Positions 20,198 through 30,454 of a stretch of DNA of 64,000 bases are shown in pieces. The position numbers were made by a program, and so were the translations under genes. This stretch comes from Burkholderiales bacterium 70-64 (GTDB lineage Bacteria; Pseudomonadota; Gammaproteobacteria; Burkholderiales; Burkholderiaceae_E): assembly GCA_001898645.1 (NCBI GenBank), contig MKUQ01000054.1:1-64000 (forward strand). Reading direction: 5' to 3'. Under the pieces are notes generated by a model, which did not search any database, was not told where the DNA came from, and saw only the letters and a program-made list of their open reading frames with translations. How positions within the stretch are numbered: the stretch's first letter is position 1; every line of letters starts with the position of its first letter.

Positions 20198-21771
20198 GGG
20201 GACTCGGGCGAGACGGCCGGCCCCGGCGCGTGCGGGAATCCGCCCGCGCGCAACGCCGCCTTGTCGATCTTGTTCACGCCGGTCTTGGGCAGGGCGGCGA
20301 CGAGCTCGATGCGCTCGGGAATCTTGTAGCGCACCAGGTTGGCCCGGCAGTGCTCGACGAGGGCCTCCGCATCGACCCCGGCGCCTTCGCGCAGCGCCAC
20401 GAAGGCGTGCACCGACTCGCCGCGGCGCGCGTCGGGCCGGCCGATGACGGCGGCCTCGAGCACGTCGGGGTGCAGCATCAGCACTTCCTCGACCTCACGC
20501 GGATAGACGTTGTAGCCGCCGACGATGACCATGTCCTTCTTGCGGTCGCGGATGTAGAGGTAGCCGTCGTCGTCGAGCTCGCCGATGTCGCCGGTGTAGA
20601 GCCAGCCGTCGCGCAGCGCCTGGGCGGTCTCCTCGGGGCGGTCGCGATAGCCCTGCATGATCTGCGGTCCGCGCGCGCGGATCTCGCCGCGTTCGCCCGC
20701 CGCGAGCACGCGCGTGCCGCTTTCGACGTCGACGATCTCGATCTCGGTGCCCGGCGCCGCCACGCCCACCGAGCCGGCCTTCACCGGGCCGCCGGCGGGG
20801 TTGAACGACAGCACCGGCCCGGCCTCGGTCTGGCCATAGCCTTCGTAGACCGGCGCGCCGACCGCTTCGCGCCAGCGTCGCAGCGTCTCCTGCGGCAGGG
20901 CCGAGGCGCCCGAGTAGCAGGTGTGCACGCGATGCCAGTCGGTGCGCGCGAACGCCGGATGCGCCATCAGGCCGGTGAAGATGGTCGGGCTGCCGGGAAA
21001 GATGGTGATGCGCTCGCGCTCGATGGCCGCCAGGACTTCGTCGGGGTGGTAGCGCGGCAGCACCACCAGGCAGGCGCGCGAGTAGGCGGCCAGGAACAGG
21101 CCCATGGCCATCGCGTAGCTGTGGAAGAGCGGCATGACGCACAGCACGCGCTCGTTTTCGCCCTCGACCGGCAGCAGCGCCTGGCGCTGCGCGACGTTGG
21201 TCATCACCGCGCGGTGGCTCAGGTTCACCCCCTTGGCGCGGCCGGTGGTGCCGCCGGTGTACTGCAGCAGGGCCGGGTCGCCGGGTTCGGGTGCGGGATC
21301 GGGCAGCGCCGCCGGCCGTCCGCGCCAGGCGTCGAGCAGGCGCGAGGCGGGCCCGAGCGCGAGCACCCGGCCGACGCCGGCGGCGCGGGCCGGCGCGGCC
21401 AGGGCATCGGCCAGCGAGTCGTCGACCAGCAGCAGCGCCGGTTGCGCGTCGCGCAGCAGGGCATCGAGCTCGCGCGCCGTGTACAGCGGGTTGAGCGGCA
21501 CCAGCTGGGCGCCGGCGGCCTGCACCGCGAAGGCGGCCACGCACGCCTCGAGCGAGTTGGCCAGCACCGTGGCGACGCGGCCGCCGCGCACGCCGAGCGC
21601 CGCCAGCTCGCCGGCGAAGCCGGCCACGCAGGCCAGGTAGTCGGCGTAGTCGAGCCGGCGCTGCCCGAATGCCAGGGCCGGCGCGTGCGGGGCGCGGCGC
21701 GCGGCGTCGGCCAGCAGCGCGGCGCTGGTGGCATGAACGTGCGGCAATGCGGCGGCCGGGCCTGTCGACAC
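20194..21771 (-). CDS. AMP-dependent acyl-CoA synthetase/ligase
   Basis: LQYTGGTTGRAKGVNLSHRA, YEGYGQTEAGP, GWLYTGDIGELDDDGYLYIRDRKKDM. Confidence 0.85.
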   Translation of the reverse strand: MSTGPAAALPHVHATSAALLADAARRAPHAPALAFGQRRLDYADYLACVAGFAGELAALGVRGGRVATVLANSLEACVAAFAVQAAGAQLVPLNPLYTARELDALLRDAQPALLLVDDSLADALAAPARAAGVGRVLALGPASRLLDAWRGRPAALPDPAPEPGDPALLQYTGGTTGRAKGVNLSHRAVMTNVAQRQALLPVEGENERVLCVMPLFHSYAMAMGLFLAAYSRACLVVLPRYHPDEVLAAIERERITIFPGSPTIFTGLMAHPAFARTDWHRVHTCYSGASALPQETLRRWREAVGAPVYEGYGQTEAGPVLSFNPAGGPVKAGSVGVAAPGTEIEIVDVESGTRVLAAGERGEIRARGPQIMQGYRDRPEETAQALRDGWLYTGDIGELDDDGYLYIRDRKKDMVIVGGYNVYPREVEEVLMLHPDVLEAAVIGRPDARRGESVHAFVALREGAGVDAEALVEHCRANLVRYKIPERIELVAALPKTGVNKIDKAALRAGGFPHAPGPAVSPESP

Positions 21772-21889
21772 TGCGTATCCTTCCTGCGCGGCGGGGAGGA
21801 AAGTATAGGGCCGGCGGCCGCCCCCCGGGAGGCGCCGACTTGCCTTATGCTTGCGCTGCGTCGCGAATTTCCCTTCGGGAGGTGTGCCC

Positions 21890-22699
21890 ATGTACGACCG
21901 GATCCTGGTTCCCCTTGACGGTTCGGTTTTTTCCGAAGAAGTGGTCCCTTACGCAGCGGGGCTGGCCGGCGTGCACGGCACCGGCCTGGTGCTGCTGAGG
22001 GTCGTCGAGAAGGAGTCCGAGCGGGGCGAGGCCACGAGCTACGTCGAGAAGCTCGCCGCCGGGTCCTCGGCGCGCGGGCTGTGCGTCGTGGGCAGCGGCG
22101 ACATCGCCGATGTCATTCTCGAGGAGGCCCGCCGCGTGCCGGGCACGCTGGTCGCGATGACCTCGCACGGGCGCTCCGGCCTGGTGGAAGCCATCCTCGG
22201 CAGCGTGGCGCTGCGCCTGGTGCGTGGCGGCGGCGCGCCGGTGCTGGTGTACCGCCCCACCGGGGCGAGCGGGCACGGCGGAGCGCCGGTGAAGATCACG
22301 AGCGTCGTGCTGCCGCTGGACGGCACCCAGCTCTCGGAGGCGATGGCCCCGCAGGCCGCCGAGCTGGCCCGCTGGATCGACGCGGAGCTGGTCGTGGTCG
22401 AGGCCATCAGCGCCAATGCCACCGCGGGCGCCGACATCCCGGCCGGCGACGTGATGGAGTCGTCCTACGTGCGTTCCAAGGCCGGCGAGTTCGCGACGCG
22501 CTACGGCGTGCGGGTCAGCTGGGAGGTGCTGCACGGCGAACCGGCCGAGGCGATCGCCGGCTACCTCGAGGGACGCCGCGATGCGATCCTGGCGATGATC
22601 ACCCGCGGGCGGCGCGCGATCGAGTCGGCATTCCTCGGCAGCGTGACCTCCGGCTGCCTGCGCAAGGCCGGCGTGCCGGTGCTGATGCGCCTGCCCTAG
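21890..22699 (+). CDS. tandem universal stress protein
   Basis: MYDRILVPLDGSVFSEEVVPYA..., second copy SVVLPLDGTQLSEAMAPQAAEL; SHGRSGL...GSVALRLVRGGGAPVLVYRP. Confidence 0.85.
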   Translation: MYDRILVPLDGSVFSEEVVPYAAGLAGVHGTGLVLLRVVEKESERGEATSYVEKLAAGSSARGLCVVGSGDIADVILEEARRVPGTLVAMTSHGRSGLVEAILGSVALRLVRGGGAPVLVYRPTGASGHGGAPVKITSVVLPLDGTQLSEAMAPQAAELARWIDAELVVVEAISANATAGADIPAGDVMESSYVRSKAGEFATRYGVRVSWEVLHGEPAEAIAGYLEGRRDAILAMITRGRRAIESAFLGSVTSGCLRKAGVPVLMRLP

Positions 22700-22735
22700 G
22701 AGCCTGCCGGATTCCCAGGAGGCGCTCCGCGACTC

Positions 22736-23536
22736 ATGAGCCTCCTCCCGACTCCGGGGCCGGAGCAGGCTTCCGAGGAGGCCGTTCCGGCGGGCTCGGC
22801 GATCCTGCGGGCGGTCCGCGTCATGGAGACGATCGCCGCCAGCCACGTGCCGCCGCAGCTGGCGGAGATCTGCAAGGCCGTCGGGCTGCCCAAGCCGACG
22901 GTGTTCAGGATCCTGTCGACGCTCGAGACCGCCGGCCTGGTCGGGCGCGAGCCCGGCAGCAAGCGCTACCACTGCGGGCGGCGCCTGAGCGGGCTGGCCG
23001 CCGAAGTGCTGCTGACCTCGCCGTCGTTCGCTGCCCGGCACGCGATCCTGCAGGAGCTGGTCGAGCAGATCGGGGAGACCTGCAACCTGACGATTCCCAA
23101 CGGCGGCGAGGTGATGTACCTCGACCGGGTCGAGGCGGCGTGGCCGCTGCGCGTGACGCTGAGCGCCGGATCGAGCGTGCCGCTGCACGCATCGGCCAGC
23201 GGCAAGCTGTTCCTCAGCCACATGCCCAGGCGCTCGCGCGAGCGCTTCCTGCGCCAGAGCCCGCTGATCCGTCATACGCAGCACACGCTGGTCGAGCCCC
23301 GCATCCTCCTGGAGGAGCTCGATTGCATCCGCCAGCAGGGTTACGCCACCGACAACGAGGAGTACCTCGCCGGCACCTGCTGCCTCGCCGTGCCGGTGCA
23401 CAACGCCGACGGACGGGTGGTCGCGGCGCTGGCGATGCACGCGCCGACGCCGCGCACCGGGCTGGACGAGGCGATGCAGTTCCTGCCGGCGATGCAGGCG
23501 GCGGCCGGCGCCGTGGCGCGTACCCTCGACTGGTAG
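22736..23536 (+). CDS. IclR-family transcriptional regulator
   Basis: HTH LAEICKAVGLPKPTVFRILSTLETAGLV plus IclR effector domain. Confidence 0.9.
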   Translation: MSLLPTPGPEQASEEAVPAGSAILRAVRVMETIAASHVPPQLAEICKAVGLPKPTVFRILSTLETAGLVGREPGSKRYHCGRRLSGLAAEVLLTSPSFAARHAILQELVEQIGETCNLTIPNGGEVMYLDRVEAAWPLRVTLSAGSSVPLHASASGKLFLSHMPRRSRERFLRQSPLIRHTQHTLVEPRILLEELDCIRQQGYATDNEEYLAGTCCLAVPVHNADGRVVAALAMHAPTPRTGLDEAMQFLPAMQAAAGAVARTLDW

Positions 23537-23540
23537 CGAC

Positions 23541-24758
23541 ATGACCATCCTGGTCCTGAACAGCGGATCGTCGAGCTTCAAGTTCGCGGCCTATCGCTAC
23601 CCCCTGGGCGCCGCGGCCCCGGGCGATGCGCCGGCCGATCGCTCCGCCGTGCACATGGGGCCGGATGAGCTGCTGCGCGGCCAGGTGCAGGGCCTGCCCG
23701 ACGCGCCGGTGTTGAGCTGGCGGGCCGACGGCGTGCATCGCGCCGAGATCGCGCTGCCCACGCCCGCCGACCAGCGCCGCGCGCTGCGGGTGGTGCTCGA
23801 GCGGCTGCAGGCCGAAGGCCTGATCGACCGCCTCGAGGCCGTCGGCCACCGCGTCACCCACGGCGGCGAATCGCTGGTGGCACCGCACCGCATCGATGCC
23901 TCGACGCTGGCGCTGCTCGAATCGCTGCAGCCGTTGGCACCGCTGCACCAGCCGTACTGCATCGCGGGCATCCAGGCGATGATGGCGCTGGCACCCGAGG
24001 TGCCGCAGGTGGCCTGCTTCGATACCGCTTTCCATGCCACGCAGCCGCGGCTGCACACCACCATGCCGCTGCCGGCCAACTGGCGCGATCGCGGCATGCG
24101 GCGCTACGGGTTTCACGGCCTGTCCTTCGAGTGGATCGCGCAGCAGCTTCCCGCGTTGCTCGGGGAGGAGGCGGCCGAGGGGCGGGTGATCGTCGCCCAT
24201 CTGGGCAGCGGCGCGAGCGTGTGCGGCATGCTCGGGCGCCGTTCGGTGCGCACCTCCATGGGCCTGTCGACGCTGGACGGGCTGGTGATGAGCACCCGGC
24301 CCGGCGCGCTCGACATCGGCGTGGCGCTGTATGCGCTGCAGGAGCTGCACATGGACGTGGCCGAGCTGGACCGGGGCCTGCACTGCGCCTCGGGCCTGCT
24401 CGGCCTCTCCGGCATCTCGGGCGACATGCGCGTGCTCGCCGACAGCGACGACCCGCGCGCGCGCTTCGCGATCGAGATGTTCTGCCAGCGCGCCGCCCAG
24501 GAGATCGCGGCCACCGCGGTGGCGCTGGGCGGCTGCGATGCGATCGTGTTCACCGCCGGCATCGGCGAGCACAGCAGCGCGGTGCGCGAGGCCATCGTCG
24601 GGCTGCTCGGCTGGATGGGGCTGCGCATCGACGCCGGGCGCAACGCGGTGCACGGGCCGCGCCTGCATGCCTCCGATTCTGCGGCGGGCCTGTGGGTCGT
24701 GCCGACCGACGAGGAGCGGGTGATCGCCCGGCATACCGCGGCGCTGCTGAACGCGTGA
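23541..24758 (+). CDS. ackA: acetate kinase
   Basis: MTILVLNSGSSSFKFA, RYGFHGLSFEWIAQQ, FTAGIGEHSSAVRE. Confidence 0.93.
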   Translation: MTILVLNSGSSSFKFAAYRYPLGAAAPGDAPADRSAVHMGPDELLRGQVQGLPDAPVLSWRADGVHRAEIALPTPADQRRALRVVLERLQAEGLIDRLEAVGHRVTHGGESLVAPHRIDASTLALLESLQPLAPLHQPYCIAGIQAMMALAPEVPQVACFDTAFHATQPRLHTTMPLPANWRDRGMRRYGFHGLSFEWIAQQLPALLGEEAAEGRVIVAHLGSGASVCGMLGRRSVRTSMGLSTLDGLVMSTRPGALDIGVALYALQELHMDVAELDRGLHCASGLLGLSGISGDMRVLADSDDPRARFAIEMFCQRAAQEIAATAVALGGCDAIVFTAGIGEHSSAVREAIVGLLGWMGLRIDAGRNAVHGPRLHASDSAAGLWVVPTDEERVIARHTAALLNA

Positions 24759-24784
24759 GGGAATCTGCGATTCCTTCACGCGTT
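24750..24784. terminator. bidirectional hairpin between convergent ackA and pta/ptb-like gene
   Basis: AACGCGTGAGGGAATC-tgc-GATTCCTTCACGCGTT, 16-bp arms with one mismatch; covers the ackA stop codon. Confidence 0.75.
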
Positions 24785-24804
24785 CCGCGGGTGAGGCGTG
24801 CCGC

Positions 24805-25731
24805 TCAGGCGGCGGCGCGGTCCTGGAGCCAGTGCGTGTAGAGGTTGGCCAGCACGCAGCTGTTGATGCGCGTCGCGACGCTGTCGGCACGGCTGGTGAG
24901 CAGCACCGGTACCGCGGCGCCCAGCACCAGCCCGCCCAGCTCGGCGCCGGCCAGGTAGGCGGCCTGCTTGTAGAGCATGTTCCCGGCTTCGATGTCGGGC
25001 ACCAGCAGGATGTCGGGGTCGCCCGCGACCCTGGAGACGACGCCCTTTTCCTGAGCGGCGCGCGCCGAGATCGCGATGTCGAAGGCGAGCGGCCCGTCGA
25101 CGATGCCGTACCGGATCTGGCCGCGCTCGGCCATCTTGGACAGCGCGGCCGCCTCGATGGTGGCCGGCATCGCCGGGTTGACCGTTTCGGTGGCCGCCAG
25201 CACGGCCAGCTTCGGCGCGGCCACGCCGAGGGCGCGGCACAGGTCGATGGCATTGCGCGCGATGTCGGCCTTGTCGTTCAGGTCGGGAGCGATGTTCACC
25301 GCCGCATCGGTGAGCGCGAGCAGCTTGGGAAATGCGGCGAACCCGAACACGAACACGTGGCTGAGCCGCCGCCGGGTGCGCAGGCCGGCATCGCGCCTGA
25401 CGATCGCCGACACGTATTCATCGGTGTGCAGGCTGCCCTTCATCAGGGCGCTCACCGCCCGGTCGCGTGCGAGCAGCGCCGCGCGGTGCGCCGCTTCGGG
25501 GGCATCGTCGGGCGTATCGACGATCTCGAAGCGGTCGTGCTGCATGCCGTGCTCGCGCATCAGCTCGATCATGGCTGCCTGCGGCCCCACCAGCACGGGC
25601 TCGATGTAGCCCGCATCGGCCGCTTCGAAGGCCGCATCCAGGGCGGCGAACGACAGCGGGTAGACGACCGCGGTGCGGGCCGGCTCCAGTTGGCGCGCGC
25701 GCGCGCGCAGCGGGTCGAACAGCGAGCTCAT
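24805..25731 (-). CDS. phosphate acetyl/butyryltransferase family protein
   Basis: ALMKGSLHTDEYVSAIV, FPKLLALTDAAVNIAPDLNDKADIARNAI, DILLVPDIEAGNMLYKQAAYLAGAELGGLVLGAAVPVLLTSRADS. Confidence 0.85.
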   Translation of the reverse strand: MSSLFDPLRARARQLEPARTAVVYPLSFAALDAAFEAADAGYIEPVLVGPQAAMIELMREHGMQHDRFEIVDTPDDAPEAAHRAALLARDRAVSALMKGSLHTDEYVSAIVRRDAGLRTRRRLSHVFVFGFAAFPKLLALTDAAVNIAPDLNDKADIARNAIDLCRALGVAAPKLAVLAATETVNPAMPATIEAAALSKMAERGQIRYGIVDGPLAFDIAISARAAQEKGVVSRVAGDPDILLVPDIEAGNMLYKQAAYLAGAELGGLVLGAAVPVLLTSRADSVATRINSCVLANLYTHWLQDRAAA

Positions 25732-25760
25732 GAGCCGGATGGTATCGGGTTCACGCGGGA

Positions 25761-25782
25761 CGATCGTAGGGTGAACAGGCCC
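25761..25782 (-). repeat. solo copy of the GGGCCTGTTCACCCTACGATCG terminal repeat
   Basis: Matches the TIR outer 22 nt of the 49801..50065 element; abuts the fahA TAG stop. Confidence 0.8.
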
Positions 25783-27092
25783 TAGTCCAGCGCCGGCAGC
25801 ACCGTGCCGCGGCATTCGCCGAAGCCGATGCGCACGTAGCCGGGCTTCTCGCACCAGCCGCGCAGGATCACCGTGTCGCCGTCCTCCAGGAAGCGGCGCG
25901 TTTCGCCGTTGGCGAGCGCCGCCGGCTGCCTGCCGCCGGCCGTCAGCTCGATCAGCGCGCCGCCCTCGGCCGCGGTCGGCCCCGACTGGGTGCCGCTGCC
26001 GAGCAGGTCTCCCGGATTCAGGTTGCAGCCGCCCACCGCGTGGTGCGCGACCATCTGCGCGATGCTCCAGTAGGCATGCCGGAAGCTGGTGTGCGAGAGG
26101 CGGCACGGGCCGGCCGCGGCGGCGCGCATGGCCTCGCTCTCGAGCCAGGCCTCGAGCTGCACGTCGATCGCGCCGTGCGCGCGATCCTCGGCCGAGTCGA
26201 GATAGGCGAGCGGCTGGGGGTCGCCGGCCGGGCGCGTCCAGGCGAGGCGATACGGTTCGAGCGCCTCCATGGTGACGATCCACGGCGAGACGGTGGTGGC
26301 GAAGTTCTTGGAGAGGAAGGGACCGAGCGGCTGGTACTCCCAGGCCTGGATGTCGCGCGCCGACCAGTCGTTGAGCAGGCACAGCCCGAACACGTGCTGC
26401 CCGGCCTCGGCGATGGGGATGGGGCGGCCGGAGGCATTGCCCGGGCCCACCCAGATGCCCAGCTCGAGCTCGTAGTCGAGCCGCGCACAGGCGGCGAACG
26501 CCGGGGCGGCGGCACCGGGGGACAGGACCTGGCCGTGCGGCCGGTGAAAGCGCTGGCCGCTCACACCGATGGAGGAGACCCGGCCGTGATAGCCGATCGG
26601 GACCCACTTGAAGTTCGGCATCAGCGGGTTGTCGGGGCGGAACAGCCGGCCGATGTTGGTGGCGTGATGGACCGAGGTGTAGAAATCGGTGTAGTCGCCG
26701 ATCTGCGCCGGCACCGTGTACTCGGCCTCGGCCTGGGGGACCAGGCAGCGGGCCAGCGCGCCGGCCTGCGGCGCGCCGGCGCGCAGCAGGCGCGACAGCG
26801 CCAGCCGCAGGGCCGACCAGTGGCGCGGGCCGAGCGCCATCAGCCCGTTCAGCGTCGGGTTGCCGGCCAGCGTCGCCGCGTCGCTCGCGGCGCCCTCGAA
26901 GACGCCGGTGCCGCGCGCGGCGGCGAGGTCGAGCACCTGGTCGCCGATCGCCACGCCGCCGCGCCACGGCTCGCCCGAGCCGTGCCGGCGGAACACGGCG
27001 AGCGGCAGGTTCTGGACGGGGAAGTCGCAACCCGCCGCGTTGGCCGATTCGACCCAGCTGCGCAGGGCGGCGTCGTGGGTTTCGTTGGTCAT
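25782..27092 (-). CDS. fahA: fumarylacetoacetase
   Basis: [55 protein letters not shown]. Confidence 0.94.
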   Translation of the reverse strand: MTNETHDAALRSWVESANAAGCDFPVQNLPLAVFRRHGSGEPWRGGVAIGDQVLDLAAARGTGVFEGAASDAATLAGNPTLNGLMALGPRHWSALRLALSRLLRAGAPQAGALARCLVPQAEAEYTVPAQIGDYTDFYTSVHHATNIGRLFRPDNPLMPNFKWVPIGYHGRVSSIGVSGQRFHRPHGQVLSPGAAAPAFAACARLDYELELGIWVGPGNASGRPIPIAEAGQHVFGLCLLNDWSARDIQAWEYQPLGPFLSKNFATTVSPWIVTMEALEPYRLAWTRPAGDPQPLAYLDSAEDRAHGAIDVQLEAWLESEAMRAAAAGPCRLSHTSFRHAYWSIAQMVAHHAVGGCNLNPGDLLGSGTQSGPTAAEGGALIELTAGGRQPAALANGETRRFLEDGDTVILRGWCEKPGYVRIGFGECRGTVLPALD

Positions 27093-28459
27093 GGCCTGCC
27101 CGTGAAGTGCTTCTTCAGGCCCTGCCAGCACTCGATGTAGTCGCGCTGCAGCGGAGCGGACTCGAGCGCGAAGCGGGTGGGCCGGATCGGCAGCCGCGTC
27201 TCGAACATGAAGGCCATCGTGTCGCGGATGTAGGTGGGCTTGCTGGTGTCGGCCTTGCTTGCGATCTCGAAGCTCGCGGCGTCGGGGCCGTGGGCCGTCA
27301 TGCAGTTGTGCAGGCTGGCGCCGCCGGGCACGAAGCCGCCCTGCTTGGCATCGTAGCTGCCGTGCACCAGGCCCATGAACTCGCTGGCGATGTTGCGGTG
27401 GTACCAGGCGGGGCGGAAGGTGTCCTCCATCGCGAGGATGCGCGGCGGGAAGATGGCGAAGTCGATCATGTCGACCCCCGGGGTGTCGGAGGGCGACTGC
27501 AGCACCAGGAAGATCGAGGGATCGGGGTGGTCGAAGCTGATCGAGCCGATGGCGTTGAAGCGGCGCAGGTCGTACTTGTAGGGCACGCTGCTGCCGTGCC
27601 AGGCGACCACGTCGAGCGGCGAGTGGTCGATGGGCGCCGACCACAGATGGCCGAGGAACTTCGCGACGATCTCGAACCGGCCCTCGACGTCCTCGTAGCG
27701 GGCCACCGGCGTCATGAAGTCGCGCGGGTTGGCCAGGCCGTTGGAGCCGATCACGCCCAGGTCGGGCAGGCGGAACGGTGCGCCGAAGTTCTCGCACACG
27801 TAGCCGCGCACCGCATCGAGCGTGCCGCCGGCCGATTTCAGGTCGGGCAGCTCGACGCGAAAGCGCACGCCGCGCGGGATGACCGCGATCTCCTGCGGCT
27901 CGATCTCGAGCATGCCCAGCTCGGTGGCGATGTGCAGGCGCCCGAGCTGCGGCACGATCAGCAGCTCGCCGTCGGCGTCGTAGAAGACGCGGTCGGTCAT
28001 GGAGGCGTTGGCGCGGTACATGTGGATCGCGCAGCCGCTCATGGAGGCCGGATCGCCGTGGCCGGCCATGGTGACCAGCCCCTGCACGAAGTCGAGCGGG
28101 CGGCCCGCCTCGGGCAGCGGCAACGGATCCCAGCGCAGCTGGTGCGGCGGCGTTTCGATCGCCGTGAAGTCGTTGGTGATCAGGCCGTCGTCGATGCGGC
28201 GGAAGGCGCCGTGGGTGGCGCTGGGGCGGATGCGGTACAGCCAGGTGCGCCGCAGCGCGGCGCGCGGCACGGTGAATGCGGTGCCCGAGAGCTGCTCGGC
28301 ATACAGGCCGTAGGGGCAGCGCTGCGGCGAATTGCGGCCGACCGGCAGGGCGCCCGGCAGCGCCTCGCTGGCGAACTCGTTGCCGAAGCCGGTCTGGTAG
28401 CGCGGCGTCGACGCCGCGGCGGCGTCCGCGGAGCGGGTGATCGGTTCCATCTTGCCCAT
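27089..28459 (-). CDS. hmgA: homogentisate 1,2-dioxygenase
   Basis: [43 protein letters not shown], full length; overlaps fahA start. Confidence 0.95.
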   Translation of the reverse strand: MGKMEPITRSADAAAASTPRYQTGFGNEFASEALPGALPVGRNSPQRCPYGLYAEQLSGTAFTVPRAALRRTWLYRIRPSATHGAFRRIDDGLITNDFTAIETPPHQLRWDPLPLPEAGRPLDFVQGLVTMAGHGDPASMSGCAIHMYRANASMTDRVFYDADGELLIVPQLGRLHIATELGMLEIEPQEIAVIPRGVRFRVELPDLKSAGGTLDAVRGYVCENFGAPFRLPDLGVIGSNGLANPRDFMTPVARYEDVEGRFEIVAKFLGHLWSAPIDHSPLDVVAWHGSSVPYKYDLRRFNAIGSISFDHPDPSIFLVLQSPSDTPGVDMIDFAIFPPRILAMEDTFRPAWYHRNIASEFMGLVHGSYDAKQGGFVPGGASLHNCMTAHGPDAASFEIASKADTSKPTYIRDTMAFMFETRLPIRPTRFALESAPLQRDYIECWQGLKKHFTGRP

Positions 28460-28619
28460 GGGGTATTCCTCCTCGGGAATCGGTGGCGGCATGACCGGGC
28501 GCCCGCCGTATCGGTCCGGTCGATGGCGATGCCGTCATCATGGACCGACGAGCGTCATTGGACAACGGAAGCGCATATCAGTGAAGATAGTCATTCGTAT
28601 CAATTGAAAAGAGATATTT

Positions 28620-29558
28620 GTGAATTTATCGGTCCGCCAGCTGCGCGCCTTCGTCGAGGTGGCGCGCCTGGCCAGCTTCACGCGGGCGGCCGAGCGCGTG
28701 CACGTCACGCAGGCGGGGCTGAGCGCGATGATCCGCGAGCTCGAGGCGCAGCTCGGCGCGCGCCTGTTCGAGCGCACCACCCGCTCGGTGACGCCGACCT
28801 CGGCCGGGCGCGCGCTGCTGCCCAGCGCCGAGCGCGTGCTCGCCGAGCTGGAGCGCGCGCGTGAGCGCATCGCCCGCATCGACAGCGCCGCGTCGGCCCG
28901 CGTGGCGGTCACCGCGCTGATCGCCGCCCACGTGTTGCCGCCGGTGATCGCGCGGCTGCACGCCGCCCACCCCGGGGTGGCGCTCGACATCGTGGACGCC
29001 GGGCCCCAGGAGATGCAGCGCATGGTCGAGCGCGACGAGGTCGATCTCGCGCTGGGCGCCTTCCTGCGGCCGGCCGCCGGCATCGAGCGGGTGGCGGTGT
29101 TCCGTTTCGGCCTGGCGCTCGCCACGCTGCCTTCGCATCCGGGGCTGGCGCAGCGCGCCGGCGGGTCGCCGGGGCGCGGCGGCGGCACGCTCCCCTGGCA
29201 GCGGCTGCGCGGCGAGCCGCTGATCGGGCTGGCTGCCGACAACCTGCTGCAGCAGCGCATCGACGTCGTGCTCGCGCGCCACGGCGTCGAGCCCTCGATC
29301 GCGGCGCGCTTCAACACCCTCGAGACGGTGCTCGCCATGGCGGCGGCCGGCATCGGCTCGGCGATCGTGCCCACCTTCACCCGCCCGGCCTGCCGGCGCT
29401 ACGGCCTGCGCATGATCGGGCTGCGCGCGCCCGAAGCCGGGTTCGACTTCTACCGGATCAGCCGCAAGGGCGCCGCGTTCGGGCCGGCCGTGGCGCTGCT
29501 GATCGGGCTGCTGCGCGAGGAGGTCGACGCCATCGCAGCCGGGGCGCGCGAGCCGTGA
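28620..29558 (+). CDS. LysR-family transcriptional regulator
   Basis: MNLSVRQLRAFVEVARLASFTRAAERVHVTQAGLSAMIRELEAQLGARLFERTTR; divergent from hmgA-fahA; GTG start. Confidence 0.9.
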   Translation: MNLSVRQLRAFVEVARLASFTRAAERVHVTQAGLSAMIRELEAQLGARLFERTTRSVTPTSAGRALLPSAERVLAELERARERIARIDSAASARVAVTALIAAHVLPPVIARLHAAHPGVALDIVDAGPQEMQRMVERDEVDLALGAFLRPAAGIERVAVFRFGLALATLPSHPGLAQRAGGSPGRGGGTLPWQRLRGEPLIGLAADNLLQQRIDVVLARHGVEPSIAARFNTLETVLAMAAAGIGSAIVPTFTRPACRRYGLRMIGLRAPEAGFDFYRISRKGAAFGPAVALLIGLLREEVDAIAAGAREP

Positions 29559-29593
29559 ACCGGCGTGCGCGCCGGAGATCTCGTACGGCCGTA

Positions 29594-30451
29594 TCAGCGA
29601 AAGACGACGGTCTTGCTGCCGTTCAGGAGGATGCGGTGCTCGGCGTGCCATTTCACCGCGCGCGCCAGCACGACGTTCTCCACGTCGCGGCCGATGCCGG
29701 TGAGCGTGGTCACGTCCATCGAGTGATCGACGCGTTCGACGTCCTGCTCGATGATCGGGCCCTCGTCGAGCGCGCCGGTCACGTAGTGCGCGGTGGCGCC
29801 GATCAGCTTCACGCCGCGGTCGTGCGCCTGGCGGTAGGGCCGGGCGCCCTTGAAGCTCGGCAGGAACGAGTGGTGGATGTTGATCGCGCGGCCTTCCAGG
29901 CGCCGGCACAGGTCTTCGGAGAGCACCTGCATGTAGCGCGCGAGCACCACCAGCTCGACGCCCTCGGCGTCGGCCACCTCCATCAGGCGCGCCTCGGCCT
30001 GCGCCTTGGCGACCGGGCTCACCGGCACGTGATGGAAGGGAATGCCGTAGGAGGCCACCAGCTGGTAGAAGTCGCGATGGTTCGACACCACCGCGCGGAT
30101 GTCGATCGGCAGCAGGCCCGAGCGGTGCCGGAACAGCAGGTCGTTCAGGCAGTGGCCGAGCCGGGAGACGAGGATCAGCGTCGGGGTCGGGCGCGCCGCA
30201 TCGAAGAAGCGCCAGCGCATGCCGAACGACTCGCCCACCGGGGAGAAGGTTTCCTGCAGCGAGGCCACCGTCGCCGTGCCGCCCGGGATCGACTCGAACT
30301 GCACGCGCATGAAGAACAGGCCGGTGGCGCGGTCGTTGTACTGCGCCGCCTCGAGGATGTTGCCGCCGTGGTCGCGCAGGAAGCCCGATACCGCGTGGAC
30401 GATGCCGGGACGGTCCGGACAGGAAAGCGTGAGGATGAAGCCGTCGTTCAT
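29594..30451 (-). CDS. purU: formyltetrahydrofolate deformylase
   Basis: LTLSCPDRPGIVHAVSGFLRDHGGNILEAAQYND, VSNHRDFYQLVASYGIPFHHVP, INIHHSFLPSFKGARPYRQAHDRGVKLIGATAHYVT. Confidence 0.95.
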   Translation of the reverse strand: MNDGFILTLSCPDRPGIVHAVSGFLRDHGGNILEAAQYNDRATGLFFMRVQFESIPGGTATVASLQETFSPVGESFGMRWRFFDAARPTPTLILVSRLGHCLNDLLFRHRSGLLPIDIRAVVSNHRDFYQLVASYGIPFHHVPVSPVAKAQAEARLMEVADAEGVELVVLARYMQVLSEDLCRRLEGRAINIHHSFLPSFKGARPYRQAHDRGVKLIGATAHYVTGALDEGPIIEQDVERVDHSMDVTTLTGIGRDVENVVLARAVKWHAEHRILLNGSKTVVFR

Positions 30452-30454
30452 GAT

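Noticed and set aside
25690-25712. (GC)n microsatellite at the start of the Pta/Ptb-like gene
   Set aside because: Short run encoding RARAR in a GC-rich gene; no independent evidence for phase variation.
29559-29593. Palindrome TACGGCCGTA and hairpin CCGGCG-tgcg-CGCCGG between LysR gene and purU
   Set aside because: Short, GC-rich and located between convergent genes; an ordinary terminator-like structure.
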